Positions 14,510 through 21,896 of a stretch of DNA of 35,741 bases are shown one piece after another. Origin of the DNA: an uncultured Lachnospiraceae bacterium (GTDB lineage: Bacteria > Bacillota > Clostridia > Lachnospirales > Lachnospiraceae); NCBI GenBank assembly GCA_951800685.1, contig CATOJY010000035.1, positions 1 to 35,741 of the forward strand. Reading direction: 5' to 3'. The notes beneath the pieces were generated by a model that was not told where the DNA came from, did no database searches, and worked only from the letters and a program-made list of their open reading frames with translations. Both the position numbers and the translations under genes were made by a program. Numbering within the stretch: the stretch's first letter is position 1; every line of letters starts with the position of its first letter.

Positions 14510-15667
14510 TCACAATTCCACCTTTCGAAGATAATATCCAAATTCCCCTGCTCTCGCAGTGCCTCCAGGACATTCAAAGGCTTCGAATCCAAACATCAAA
14601 GCCACCATCTTCTCTCTCTCATAGAAAACACCTGGCACACCCAAATAATAATCCTGCTCTTTTCCGAGAATAATATATCGGTAATTATAGAATCCATGAA
14701 GTAGAAAACTATTATTCACCAGATGCTGGTACTTTGCCTGTAAGATGATAAAATCTTTTGGCTCCAATTTCACATAAATCCGTTCATCCCCATAAGGATG
14801 TATCTTTTCATAACTGTCCAAAATCTGTTCCCACTTGTCCTCTTTTAGATTGTATGAAGCTTTAGGCATCGCTGTCTGAACATCCGCAGTGTCCTCTAAA
14901 TGACCCTCCAGTGATGGCCTTTGAAGCTCTTCAGTTATGATGATTGTCTTTTGCCTTTCTCTCGTATCATCCTTCCTGTTTTCAAATACACTGCCTACTG
15001 TACTTTCCCTTGTCACATTCTCATTTCTCTGGGCGGTATGGACAAATGCTGTCTTTTCACCTTCCTGTAGTTCCTCTGGCCTATATAGCAATCGATCCGT
15101 TTGCATCTCAACCATTCTTTCTATGCAATCCTCCTTTGACTTTGTCTCTGGTCCGCTCATCTGTTCTCTTTCCAATTCCCTGTCTGATACACTTACCGGC
15201 CGTTCTTCTTGCCTACTCCCCAGTGTCTTCCCTGCTCTCTCGTCCAGTGCTCCTTGCTGCTCATAGACGATGCCTGGTCCTGCTTTTTCTATCTTTTCTC
15301 GTTCTTCCTTTTCCTTTCTTTCATATCCTTTTTTCGGTCTTTCACTTTCAGACGCAGCTTTGCTTCTTCCTTCCAAAAAGTAACCACCTGGCAGGGTAAC
15401 CTGGACTTGTACTCCCACTGCCGTTTCCATCCTGTTTTCTTCCCAGCTTCCACCACCCTCCTGTATTGAAATTCCGTTAATCTCCTTCCAATCATTTCCA
15501 TTGTGCACACGAATAGGAAATCTCCCTTTGATATTGTAAGGAATATTCTGCAATTTCAGATGAAACCGGCTTTCCTCTTCCCGATTCTCCACCTTCAAAA
15601 ATCCAGCATTGCCGATTCTGCTCCCATCTTTGTACAATCCCATATAAATGATTTCTTTCTGGTACAT
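14510..15667 (-). CDS. Two-ended protein with variable charged middle (DUF6128-like)
   Basis: 385 residues. The N-terminal 100 residues are a compact beta-rich module (KEIIYMGLYKDGSRIGNAGF to VQVTLPGGYFLEGR). Residues 105-270 are low-complexity and rich in Glu, Arg, Lys and Gln, probably disordered. The C-terminal 110 residues form a second conserved-looking module (WEQILDSYEKIHPYGDERIY, YYLGVPGVFYEREKMVALMF, GEFGYYLRKVEL). There is no signal peptide or membrane span. I believe the C-terminal module is DUF6128, known mainly from Lachnospiraceae, but this is from recall. GGGGGAGG lies directly before the ATG; a second ATG at 15643 (MGLYKDGS) is possible. Function unknown. Confidence 0.6.
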   Translation of the reverse strand: MYQKEIIYMGLYKDGSRIGNAGFLKVENREEESRFHLKLQNIPYNIKGRFPIRVHNGNDWKEINGISIQEGGGSWEENRMETAVGVQVQVTLPGGYFLEGRSKAASESERPKKGYERKEKEEREKIEKAGPGIVYEQQGALDERAGKTLGSRQEERPVSVSDRELEREQMSGPETKSKEDCIERMVEMQTDRLLYRPEELQEGEKTAFVHTAQRNENVTRESTVGSVFENRKDDTRERQKTIIITEELQRPSLEGHLEDTADVQTAMPKASYNLKEDKWEQILDSYEKIHPYGDERIYVKLEPKDFIILQAKYQHLVNNSFLLHGFYNYRYIILGKEQDYYLGVPGVFYEREKMVALMFGFEAFECPGGTARAGEFGYYLRKVEL

Positions 15668-15694
15668 GTCCTCCCCCTTGCTCTTCTTTTATAG

Positions 15695-15832
15695 TTACAC
15701 CACACCGACAATCTGTTTATCTTCAGGCCGCACGCAGAATGCCATATCGGTCTGGTCATACCCCTTCACACTACACAGATCATAGGTGCAATCATTCGGA
15801 CTTCTATTAGGTATATATGCACCACGAAACAA
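15695..15832 (-). CDS. Possible small open frame of 45 codons, start uncertain
   Basis: Between the CdaR/PucR-type gene's terminator and the DUF6128-like gene, one minus-strand frame reads GAYIPNRSPNDCTYDLCSVK then GYDQTDMAFCVRPEDKQIVG before stopping at 15695. Composition (Pro-Asn-Arg, three cysteines, balanced charge) looks like real protein rather than noise. However, the only start in frame outside the terminator is a TTG (15832) inside the terminator T tract, with no ribosome binding site. It may be the remnant of a larger gene or a leader peptide. Low confidence. Confidence 0.3.
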   Translation of the reverse strand: MFRGAYIPNRSPNDCTYDLCSVKGYDQTDMAFCVRPEDKQIVGVV

Positions 15833-15860
15833 AAAAATGCCGGATAGAAATCTATCCGGC
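15832..15860 (-). terminator. Rho-independent terminator of the CdaR/PucR-type gene
   Basis: On the minus strand GCCGGATAG-ATTT-CTATCCGGC is a perfect 9-bp stem followed by ATTTTTTT. It lies 19 nt after the stop codon at 15880. Confidence 0.9.
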
Positions 15861-15879
15861 ACAAATAGTATATAACATC

Positions 15880-16980
15880 TTAATAATCTAAAGAATCTAA
15901 ATATTTCATATAATTGACAACCATGAGTGCAATCTTGAAGGTCAGCGCATCCTCGAACGTGCGGATATCTAACCCTGTACTCGCCTCCAGCTTCTCGATA
16001 CGGTATACCAGCGTATTACGATGCACAAACAACTGTCTGGAAGTCTCAGATACATTCAGATTATTCTCAAAGAATTTGTTAATCGTTGTCAAAGTCTCAT
16101 CATCTAATTCACTTGGTATATTAGAGCCGAAGATTTCATCAATAAAGATACGGCAAAGATTAATCGGAAGCTGATAGATCAACCGGCCAATTCCCAACGT
16201 ATTATACGCACTTACCTTCTTCTCTGCATAGAAAATCTTCCCCACATCCAGCGCCATTTTCGCCTCTTTGTAGGATTTCGATACTTCTTTCAGCTCTCCC
16301 ACGATTGTTCCGTAAGCCACACGTACATTCATCATCGCTTCCATGTTCATCATATCCACAATCGTATTGGCCACTTGCTCCAACCGCAAATAATCATCTT
16401 CTGGCACAAGCTCCTTAATCAGGATAACGTTACTCTCGTCTACCGCCGTAATATAATCGCCCACCTGCATGGAGAACATTCCATTTAATAACTCTGTAGC
16501 TGTAAAATCTTTTTCCTTCTCTTTCTCTTTGTCTGTCTCGATCAGGAAGACCGCCCTGGGAACTGCCGCCTCAATATGCAGTTTCTTTGCTCTGTTATAA
16601 ATGTCCACCAGGAGCATATTGTCCAATAGCAGATTCTGGAAAAAATTGTTGCGGTCATATCTCTCTTTATAGGCAATAATCAGATGCTGCAGCTGGCTGA
16701 CCGCAATCTTGCCCAGCATATAGGCTTCCTCACTGCTCCCCTTAGCATCCAGGATAAAAAGTACCTCATCTTCATCCAATACTTTCAGCAGATGATGTAT
16801 ACCGATTACCTGACTGTCCGCCGGCGACTGCACAAATCCCTCTATAAGCGCCGTCGTTATCTCCTCGGCATCAAAAGTAGAGGCAACTACTTTACCTTCT
16901 AAGTCCCATACGCACAGATCAACCTTGGAAATTGTTTTAAGCTCTTCAATACTACTCCTAATCACCTGACTGGAAATCAT
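15880..16980 (-). CDS. CdaR/PucR-family transcriptional regulator
   Basis: 366 residues, AGAGAGG 7 nt before the ATG. The C-terminal 60 residues carry the PucR-type helix-turn-helix (FFENNLNVSETSRQLFVHRN followed by TLVYRIEKLEASTGLDIRTF), diagnostic of the CdaR/PucR group. The N-terminal half resembles a sugar-diacid-recognition/GAF-like sensor (VDLCVWDLEGKVVASTF), and the middle has a GGDEF-like region without the motif. Members respond to small carbon compounds and activate catabolic genes; the ligand here is unknown. The msmX-type gene lies directly upstream (17234) but has its own terminators, so the two are separate units that may share a theme of carbohydrate use. Confidence 0.85.
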   Translation of the reverse strand: MISSQVIRSSIEELKTISKVDLCVWDLEGKVVASTFDAEEITTALIEGFVQSPADSQVIGIHHLLKVLDEDEVLFILDAKGSSEEAYMLGKIAVSQLQHLIIAYKERYDRNNFFQNLLLDNMLLVDIYNRAKKLHIEAAVPRAVFLIETDKEKEKEKDFTATELLNGMFSMQVGDYITAVDESNVILIKELVPEDDYLRLEQVANTIVDMMNMEAMMNVRVAYGTIVGELKEVSKSYKEAKMALDVGKIFYAEKKVSAYNTLGIGRLIYQLPINLCRIFIDEIFGSNIPSELDDETLTTINKFFENNLNVSETSRQLFVHRNTLVYRIEKLEASTGLDIRTFEDALTFKIALMVVNYMKYLDSLDY

Positions 16981-17021
16981 TCCGCAACCTCTCTTCCTGT
17001 ATTATTTTGATCTCGTTTACA

Positions 17022-17031
17022 ATTATAGCAT
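17022..17031 (-). promoter_or_regulatory. Extended -10 promoter of the CdaR/PucR-type gene
   Basis: ATGCTATAAT on the minus strand: a perfect -10 (17022-17027) with the TGn extension. The -35 position (TGTCTG) is poor, which an extended -10 tolerates. A leader of about 35 nt leads to the ATG. Confidence 0.6.
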
Positions 17032-17121
17032 ATCCTGCTGATGGCAGACACCCTCTAAATTTCCCATTTCTCAAAAAACTTGTGACAGCTTTAGCTTTAC
17101 GTCGATCATAAGCCAAACTAT

Positions 17122-17144
17122 AAAAAAACGAGCATAGCTCGTTT
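17122..17144 (-). terminator. Second, backup terminator downstream of the sugar ABC ATPase gene
   Basis: On the minus strand AAACGAGC-TAT-GCTCGTTT followed by TTTT. It lies about 50 nt beyond the first terminator. Between them is a third short hairpin (TTCGC-TTC-GCGAA, about 17151-17163, flanked by GAG/CTC). Confidence 0.75.
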
Positions 17145-17193
17145 ACGAGATTCGCTTCGCGAACTCGAATAAGCGTAGAAATTTCCTATACCA

Positions 17194-17222
17194 TAAAAAG
17201 GGGATGCCGAAGCATCCCCTTA
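17194..17222 (-). terminator. Rho-independent terminator of the sugar ABC ATPase gene
   Basis: On the minus strand AAGGGGATGC-TTCG-GCATCCCCTT with a stable TTCG tetraloop, followed by TTT. It begins 12 nt after the stop codon. Confidence 0.88.
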
Positions 17223-17233
17223 TGGTTATTCTA

Positions 17234-18343
17234 TTAGTTTGTGATTGTCTGCTCTGTCTCTTTGTCGAATACGTGAATCTTCTCAACATCGAAAGCAAAT
17301 TTAACAGTATCACCAGGTCTTGCAGTTGTACGGGAATCAACTCTAGCTGTGATCGGGAACTCAGCAAGATCAAAGTATAAATAAACTTCTGCGCCAAGCA
17401 GTTCGTAAACCTTAATTGTAGATTCAAATACACAAGGTGCCGCTGAAACAAACGCTTCTGAATCATATACATCCTCAGGACGAATACCGAATGTTACAGT
17501 CTTGCCATTATATCCGCCATCAATCAGCTTCTTGGATTTAGCAGCCGGTAACGGAATGCTCTTGCCTGCAATCTTCAAGTTTGCAACATCACCCTTCACC
17601 TCAACAACAGCATCAAGGAAATTCATCTGAGGTGATCCCATAAATCCTGCTACAAACAAGTTCTGTGGCTTCTGATAAAGGTTCTGCGGAGTATCTACCT
17701 GCTGAACAATACCATCTTTCATAACAACGATTCTTGTTCCAAGTGTCATAGCCTCTGTCTGGTCATGTGTTACGTAGATAATCGTGGTGCCCAGTCTCTG
17801 ATGCAGTTTGGAAATCTCAACACGCATCTGTACACGAAGCTTAGCATCCAGGTTGGAAAGCGGCTCGTCCATAAGGAATACTTTAGGGTTACGTACGATA
17901 GCACGGCCCATCGCAACACGCTGTCTCTGACCACCAGACAAAGCCTTCGGTTTACGGTCTAACAGAGCTGTCAGGTCAAGAATCTTTGCAGCCTCTTTAA
18001 CCATCTTATCGATCTCGTCCTTCGGAACCTTTCTCAGTTTAAGGCCGAATGCCATATTATCATATACAGACATATGAGGGTACAAAGCGTAGTTCTGGAA
18101 TACCATCGCGATATCTCTGTCCTTAGGCTCTACATCATTAACCACTCTGTCACCGATCTTCAGCTCACCAGAAGAGATATCTTCCAGTCCTGCGATCATA
18201 CGAAGTGTTGTAGACTTACCACAACCTGACGGTCCTACGAAAATGATGAACTCCTGATCTGCGATCTCAAGATTGAAATCCTTTACTGCCTCAAAGCCAT
18301 TCGGATATACTTTGCAGACATTCTTTAAAGATAAACTTGCCAT
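17234..18343 (-). CDS. msmX: Multi-sugar ABC transporter ATP-binding protein (MsmX/UgpC type)
   Basis: 369 residues, AGGAGG 5 nt before the ATG. ABC motifs: Walker A GPSGCGKST (about 37-45), Q-loop FQNYALYPHMSV, signature LSGGQRQRVAMGRA, Walker B KVFLMDEPLSNLD, switch His in YVTHDQTEAMTL. The C-terminal part (from about 240) is the OB-fold TOBE region typical of MalK/UgpC/MsmX (FGIRPEDVYDSEAF). No permease or binding protein is adjacent. In Firmicutes such orphan ATPases are shared by several oligosaccharide permeases, so this one probably energises transporters encoded elsewhere. The gene symbol is by family resemblance. Confidence 0.92.
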   Translation of the reverse strand: MASLSLKNVCKVYPNGFEAVKDFNLEIADQEFIIFVGPSGCGKSTTLRMIAGLEDISSGELKIGDRVVNDVEPKDRDIAMVFQNYALYPHMSVYDNMAFGLKLRKVPKDEIDKMVKEAAKILDLTALLDRKPKALSGGQRQRVAMGRAIVRNPKVFLMDEPLSNLDAKLRVQMRVEISKLHQRLGTTIIYVTHDQTEAMTLGTRIVVMKDGIVQQVDTPQNLYQKPQNLFVAGFMGSPQMNFLDAVVEVKGDVANLKIAGKSIPLPAAKSKKLIDGGYNGKTVTFGIRPEDVYDSEAFVSAAPCVFESTIKVYELLGAEVYLYFDLAEFPITARVDSRTTARPGDTVKFAFDVEKIHVFDKETEQTITN

Positions 18344-18392
18344 GATTGCCTCCTGTTTTTTGAATTTGTAGTTTACGATTAACTCTGAACAT

Positions 18393-18421
18393 AGTATAAC
18401 GGACTTTTCCTCTCTTTGCTA
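18393..18421 (-). promoter_or_regulatory. Probable promoter of the sugar ABC ATPase gene
   Basis: -10 TATACT (18393-18398) and, 17 bp upstream, a weak -35 TAGCAA (18416-18421). I saw no clear catabolite-responsive element. Confidence 0.45.
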
Positions 18422-18465
18422 TGCCATTATTTCACAAAGATTTCAGATTACATTGTAGAAATTGC

Positions 18466-18555
18466 TTACTTTATGCAATCAATTTCACAGCGCCTGACAA
18501 GTTGCCGAAGAATCGTGAACTTTCCTATGCACTTTTTACAAAGATAAATTTGCAT
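18466..18555 (-). CDS. Possible 29-codon cysteine-rich peptide downstream of copA
   Basis: ATG at 18555, stop at 18466-18468, beginning 22 nt after the copA stop. The product begins MQIYLCKKCIGKF and ends RRCEIDCIK: four cysteines at 6, 9, 24 and 28 arranged as CxxC and CxxxC, a plausible metal-binding pattern. Position at the end of a copper operon makes it tempting, but there is no proper ribosome binding site (GGGAAA is about 15 nt away), and a frame this short can arise by chance. Confidence 0.25.
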   Translation of the reverse strand: MQIYLCKKCIGKFTILRQLVRRCEIDCIK

Positions 18556-18577
18556 ATTGACAATCAGCGTTTCCCAA

Positions 18578-18790
18578 TCAAACAACTTTATATCCAGCCC
18601 CCGTCACCGCATCTGCCAATGCCTTATCTTCCACAGCTGCAAGCATCGTCACAGTTGCCTTGTTCTCTTCCAAACTGACCTCTACTTGAGTCACTCCTTC
18701 CACATCCTCCAGCGCCTTCTGCACATGTGCCTGACAGTGTGCACACATCATTCCTTCAATATTGATTGTTTTTACGATTGTTTCTGCCAT
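18578..18790 (-). CDS. Possible free CopZ-like copper chaperone from an internal start in copA
   Basis: Within copA, in frame, codon 800 is an ATG (18790) preceded 8 nt upstream by a perfect AAGGAGG (18799-18805). The 70-residue product from there is exactly one complete HMA domain, [19 protein letters not shown] to GAGYKVV, the size of stand-alone CopZ. Either this is the relic of a former copA-copZ junction after loss of the copA stop, or both fused and free forms are made. The coding overlap is seen directly; use of the start is inferred. In E. coli, copA yields a free chaperone by frameshifting, so dual output has precedent. Confidence 0.5.
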   Translation of the reverse strand: MAETIVKTINIEGMMCAHCQAHVQKALEDVEGVTQVEVSLEENKATVTMLAAVEDKALADAVTGAGYKVV

Positions 18791-21187
18791 ATTTTCTTCC
18801 TCCTTATTCTTATTTTTTTCTATCGCCACTTTTGTTTGTAATGGCCCAGCATTGGTGTTACAATCTTTGCCGCCAGCAAGCAGCTCCGGCAGAGGCATCA
18901 TCTCTTTTTTCTTATCACGCTTACTTGAATTGATTGTAAACAAGTTCAAGCGCAAAGCGTTGGTCACTACGCAGAAACTGGATAAGCTCATGGCAGCAGC
19001 CGCAAACATCGGATTAAGACTTAATCCAAAGACAGGCACAAGAATACCTGCGGCTAACGGAATCCCGATACAGTTATAAAAAAAGGCCCAAAATAAGTTT
19101 TCATGGATGTTGGTAAGTACCTGCCTGGAAAGTCTGATTGCCGCTGCCACGTCTGTAAGTTTAGATTTCATCAGCACCACATCTGCCGCCTCAAGTGCTA
19201 CATCCGCACCTGCGCCAATCGCTATTCCAACATCTGCTCTGGTAAGCGCCGGCGCATCATTGATACCGTCTCCTACCATGGCCACTCTGCCTGCCTCGGA
19301 TAACCTTTTGATCACCATTTCTTTATCCCCTGGAAGGACGTCCGCTATTACTTGATCTAATCCAACCTGACGGCCGATCGCCTGTGCTGTCCTCCTGTTA
19401 TCCCCCGTCAACATAACAACCTGTATTCCCATTCCCCGCAGCTGTGTAATCGCCTGCGCGCTATCCTCCTTGACTACATCCGCCACAGCAATCATGCCAA
19501 GCATCCTTTTTTCTGAGGAAAAATAGAGCGGCGTTTTGCCCTCTTCTGCCATCCTCTCGCCCACCGTCCGCATAGCGTCTGTCAGAAGTCCGCGTTCCTG
19601 GAACAATGCGCCGCTTCCTCCTGCAGCCGCCATACCTGCGACGGTGCCTTCTATGCCCCAGCCTGGCAATGCATGGAAATTCTCTATAGGAAGCACAGCA
19701 ATCTTTTGTTCCTCTGCATACTCGCAGACCGCCTTTGCTAACGGATGTTCGCTCAGCCCTTCCAATGCTGCCGCTGTCTGCAGCAATTCCGTCTCCGAGA
19801 TCCCCTCTGCAGGGTACAGATCCGTAACCTGAGGTCTTCCTTCCGTCACTGTACCGGTTTTATCAAGAACTACATAGTCCATCTTGCCGGTCCACTCCAA
19901 TGATGTTGCATTCTTAAATAAAATGCCCTGTCTGGCTCCCATGCCATTTCCGACCATGATCGCTACCGGTGTAGCAAGTCCAAGAGAACACGGGCAGCTG
20001 ATCACCAGCACGCTAATCGCATAGGAAAGTGCCTTCCCGACACCCGCTCCAGCCACCAGCCAGACTAATCCTGTTAAGATCGCCAGCACTATGACTACTG
20101 GCACAAAAACACCAGATACCTTATCCGCAATTTTCGCGATCGGCGCTTTGGTCGCTACCGCATTCTCTACCATATCAATGATTTGCTGCAGCGTAGTGTC
20201 CTTACCCACGCGCACGGCCCTGCATTGCAAAGCGCCATTCTGGTTGATTGTAGCCGCGCTAACCTGATCTCCCGCATGCTTGTCAACTGGAAGGCTCTCT
20301 CCTGTCAGCGCAGATTCATCCACAGCGCTCTCCCCTTCCAGTACCTGTCCGTCTACCGGTATGCTCTCTCCCGGTTTCACCAGGAAGACGTCTCCTTCTA
20401 CAACGTCCTGGGCTGGTATCGTAACTTCCGTACCATTACGGAGAACATGAGCCGTCTTAGGTGCAAGGTCGATCAGGCTCTTGATTGCATTGGTTGTCTT
20501 TCCTTTACTGTAGGCTTCCAGCATTTTTCCCACTGTAATTAAGGTCAAAATCATAGCAGCCGATTCAAAGTACATATCATGCAGACAATGTCGGGCCATC
20601 TCTCCATGATCTCCTCCCATCCATACGCCCATACGGAACATGACTGCTGTACTGTATACAAAAGCAGCTCCGCTCCCCAAAGCCACAAGCGTATCCATAT
20701 TAGGAGCTTTATGCAGCAGACTCTGAAATCCACTGACAAAAAATTTCTGATTGATTACCATGACGAAGCCTGTCAGTAATAATTGATACAATGCGATCGC
20801 CCAGGGGTTTTCTGCAAACGCTTCTGGAAGATACCATCCCCACATCAAATGCCCCATCGATACATACATCAGCGGAAAAAGCAGACACAAAGATGCAGCC
20901 AGACGCCTCCGGAGTCTTGGCGTTTCCCTATCTTCCAACATCGTTTCTGCAGCTGCTTCCCCTCCCGTCAGATTCTTTCCCTCCCTCTGGGCGCCATATC
21001 CAGCAGACTCTACTGCCGCACAGATTTCCTGTGGTGTCGCCGGCCCATCATACTCCACCGTCATACTGTTCATTAGAAGACTTACATTCACCTTGTTCAC
21101 ACCCACAACTGAGGCTGCCGCCTTCTCCACATGTGCGCTGCAAGCTGCGCATGTCATCCCTGTTATTTGAAATTTCTCATTTTTCAC
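18578..21187 (-). CDS. copA: Copper-exporting P1B-type ATPase with N- and C-terminal metal-binding domains
   Basis: 869 residues, GTG start at 21187 after AGAGAGGTG. In order: an N-terminal HMA domain ([11 protein letters not shown], Cys13 and Cys16), membrane spans from about residue 97, actuator loop TGES (295-298), the ion path CPC (398-400), phosphorylation site DKTGT (Asp442), SEHPL (His481) and hinge GDGINDAP (639-646). After the last span a linker rich in Lys, Asn and Glu leads to a second HMA domain (residues 800-869, MMCAHCQAH, Cys815 and Cys818). Most CopA proteins lack a C-terminal HMA; this one looks like CopZ fused on. It lies 19 nt after csoR and exports Cu(I) from the cytoplasm. 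Confidence 0.95.
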   Translation of the reverse strand: MKNEKFQITGMTCAACSAHVEKAAASVVGVNKVNVSLLMNSMTVEYDGPATPQEICAAVESAGYGAQREGKNLTGGEAAAETMLEDRETPRLRRRLAASLCLLFPLMYVSMGHLMWGWYLPEAFAENPWAIALYQLLLTGFVMVINQKFFVSGFQSLLHKAPNMDTLVALGSGAAFVYSTAVMFRMGVWMGGDHGEMARHCLHDMYFESAAMILTLITVGKMLEAYSKGKTTNAIKSLIDLAPKTAHVLRNGTEVTIPAQDVVEGDVFLVKPGESIPVDGQVLEGESAVDESALTGESLPVDKHAGDQVSAATINQNGALQCRAVRVGKDTTLQQIIDMVENAVATKAPIAKIADKVSGVFVPVVIVLAILTGLVWLVAGAGVGKALSYAISVLVISCPCSLGLATPVAIMVGNGMGARQGILFKNATSLEWTGKMDYVVLDKTGTVTEGRPQVTDLYPAEGISETELLQTAAALEGLSEHPLAKAVCEYAEEQKIAVLPIENFHALPGWGIEGTVAGMAAAGGSGALFQERGLLTDAMRTVGERMAEEGKTPLYFSSEKRMLGMIAVADVVKEDSAQAITQLRGMGIQVVMLTGDNRRTAQAIGRQVGLDQVIADVLPGDKEMVIKRLSEAGRVAMVGDGINDAPALTRADVGIAIGAGADVALEAADVVLMKSKLTDVAAAIRLSRQVLTNIHENLFWAFFYNCIGIPLAAGILVPVFGLSLNPMFAAAAMSLSSFCVVTNALRLNLFTINSSKRDKKKEMMPLPELLAGGKDCNTNAGPLQTKVAIEKNKNKEEENMAETIVKTINIEGMMCAHCQAHVQKALEDVEGVTQVEVSLEENKATVTMLAAVEDKALADAVTGAGYKVV

Positions 21188-21206
21188 TCGCTTTCACCTC
21201 TCTTGC

Positions 21207-21644
21207 CTACTTCAATTTCTTGATCAGTTCTATTGTTTCCTCCATAATCGCCTCATTACCATTCTTTATTTCTTCCACAACGCAACTCTGCATATGTTCT
21301 TGCAGTATAATATATCCAAGACTCTGCAGCGCACTTTCCACCGCTCCGATCTGAATTAAGATATCCCCACAATACCGGTTCTCGCCGATCATATTCCCAA
21401 TGCCATTGAGCTGGCCTACGATACGGTTGATCCGGTTCTGCAGACGTTTCTGGCTTGCGGCGTCACGAGGTACAATCTTAGAGTGGCCGCACAGGCACGT
21501 ATCTTGATCTGTTGGTTTAACACATAGCATTTCTTCTATATCCACATTTTCCACTTCTGTATCCCCACTAAGCTCTATATGTTTCGCTGTTCCCATGCAT
21601 TCTTCATTTCCCACCTTTTCTATAAATCTTTCCTTCTCTGTCAT
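21207..21644 (-). CDS. csoR: CsoR-type copper-sensing repressor
   Basis: Start at 21644 (MTEKERFIEK), with AGGAG 8 nt upstream; the open frame runs further to 21809 but that stretch is promoter and leader. 145 residues. The CsoR/RcnR helical domain spans about 66-145 (RLQNRINRIVGQLNGIGNMI). The Cu(I) ligands are Cys92, His117 and Cys121, with the 25 and 4 residue spacing of M. tuberculosis CsoR (Cys36, His61, Cys65), which argues for copper over nickel. An unusual N-terminal extension of about 65 residues contains five more cysteines (Cys16, 41, 50, 52 and so on) and is unexplained. It represses its own operon with copA. Confidence 0.92.
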   Translation of the reverse strand: MTEKERFIEKVGNEECMGTAKHIELSGDTEVENVDIEEMLCVKPTDQDTCLCGHSKIVPRDAASQKRLQNRINRIVGQLNGIGNMIGENRYCGDILIQIGAVESALQSLGYIILQEHMQSCVVEEIKNGNEAIMEETIELIKKLK

Positions 21645-21773
21645 GGATATTTCTCCTGTATTCCTTTCTCTAACTTCCATCATGCCGCATAATCCATACC
21701 GCGGTCTTATACAAAGAATCCTCTGTTTCTTGTCATCCTTTAAACATTTTATTATGTGTAAAGTGATAAGATC

Positions 21774-21803
21774 ATAATATACCCCCATGGGGTATATTGT
21801 CAA
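21774..21803 (-). promoter_or_regulatory. csoR-copA promoter with CsoR operator in the spacer
   Basis: On the minus strand, -35 TTGACA (21798-21803), 18-bp spacer, -10 TATTAT (21774-21779). Overlapping both boxes is a perfect 10-bp inverted repeat, AATATACCCC and GGGGTATATT, with 3-nt centre (21776-21798). Runs of C then G flanked by TA are typical of CsoR sites. Repressor bound here would block polymerase until Cu(I) releases it. A leader of about 120 nt precedes csoR. Confidence 0.85.
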
Positions 21804-21843
21804 CAGCAAATTTCATGTACTGAATCGTCTTCTGTCAAAAAAT

Positions 21844-21872
21844 TGAAAAGGGATGGCTTCCCGCCATCCCTC
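21844..21872 (-). terminator. Rho-independent terminator of the membrane GGDEF gene
   Basis: AGGGATGGC-GGGAA-GCCATCCCT on the minus strand, 9-bp perfect stem, followed by TTTCAATTTTTT. It lies 25 nt after the stop codon at 21897 and insulates the unit from the copper operon. Confidence 0.85.
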
Positions 21873-21896
21873 ATGTTTTTCTCCATTCTATGGACT

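Noticed and set aside
14944..15399. Long plus-strand open frames (up to 151 codons) opposite the DUF6128-like gene
   Set aside because: They mirror the Glu/Lys-rich coding strand, giving Ser/Leu/Phe-rich products with no ribosome binding site.
20791..21354. Plus-strand open frame of 187 codons across copA and csoR starts
   Set aside because: Antisense shadow of two secure genes; Pro/Ser/His-rich composition, no start signal.
21645..21809. 55-residue N-terminal extension of CsoR from 21809
   Set aside because: It would begin inside the promoter and operator; the ribosome binding site supports 21644.
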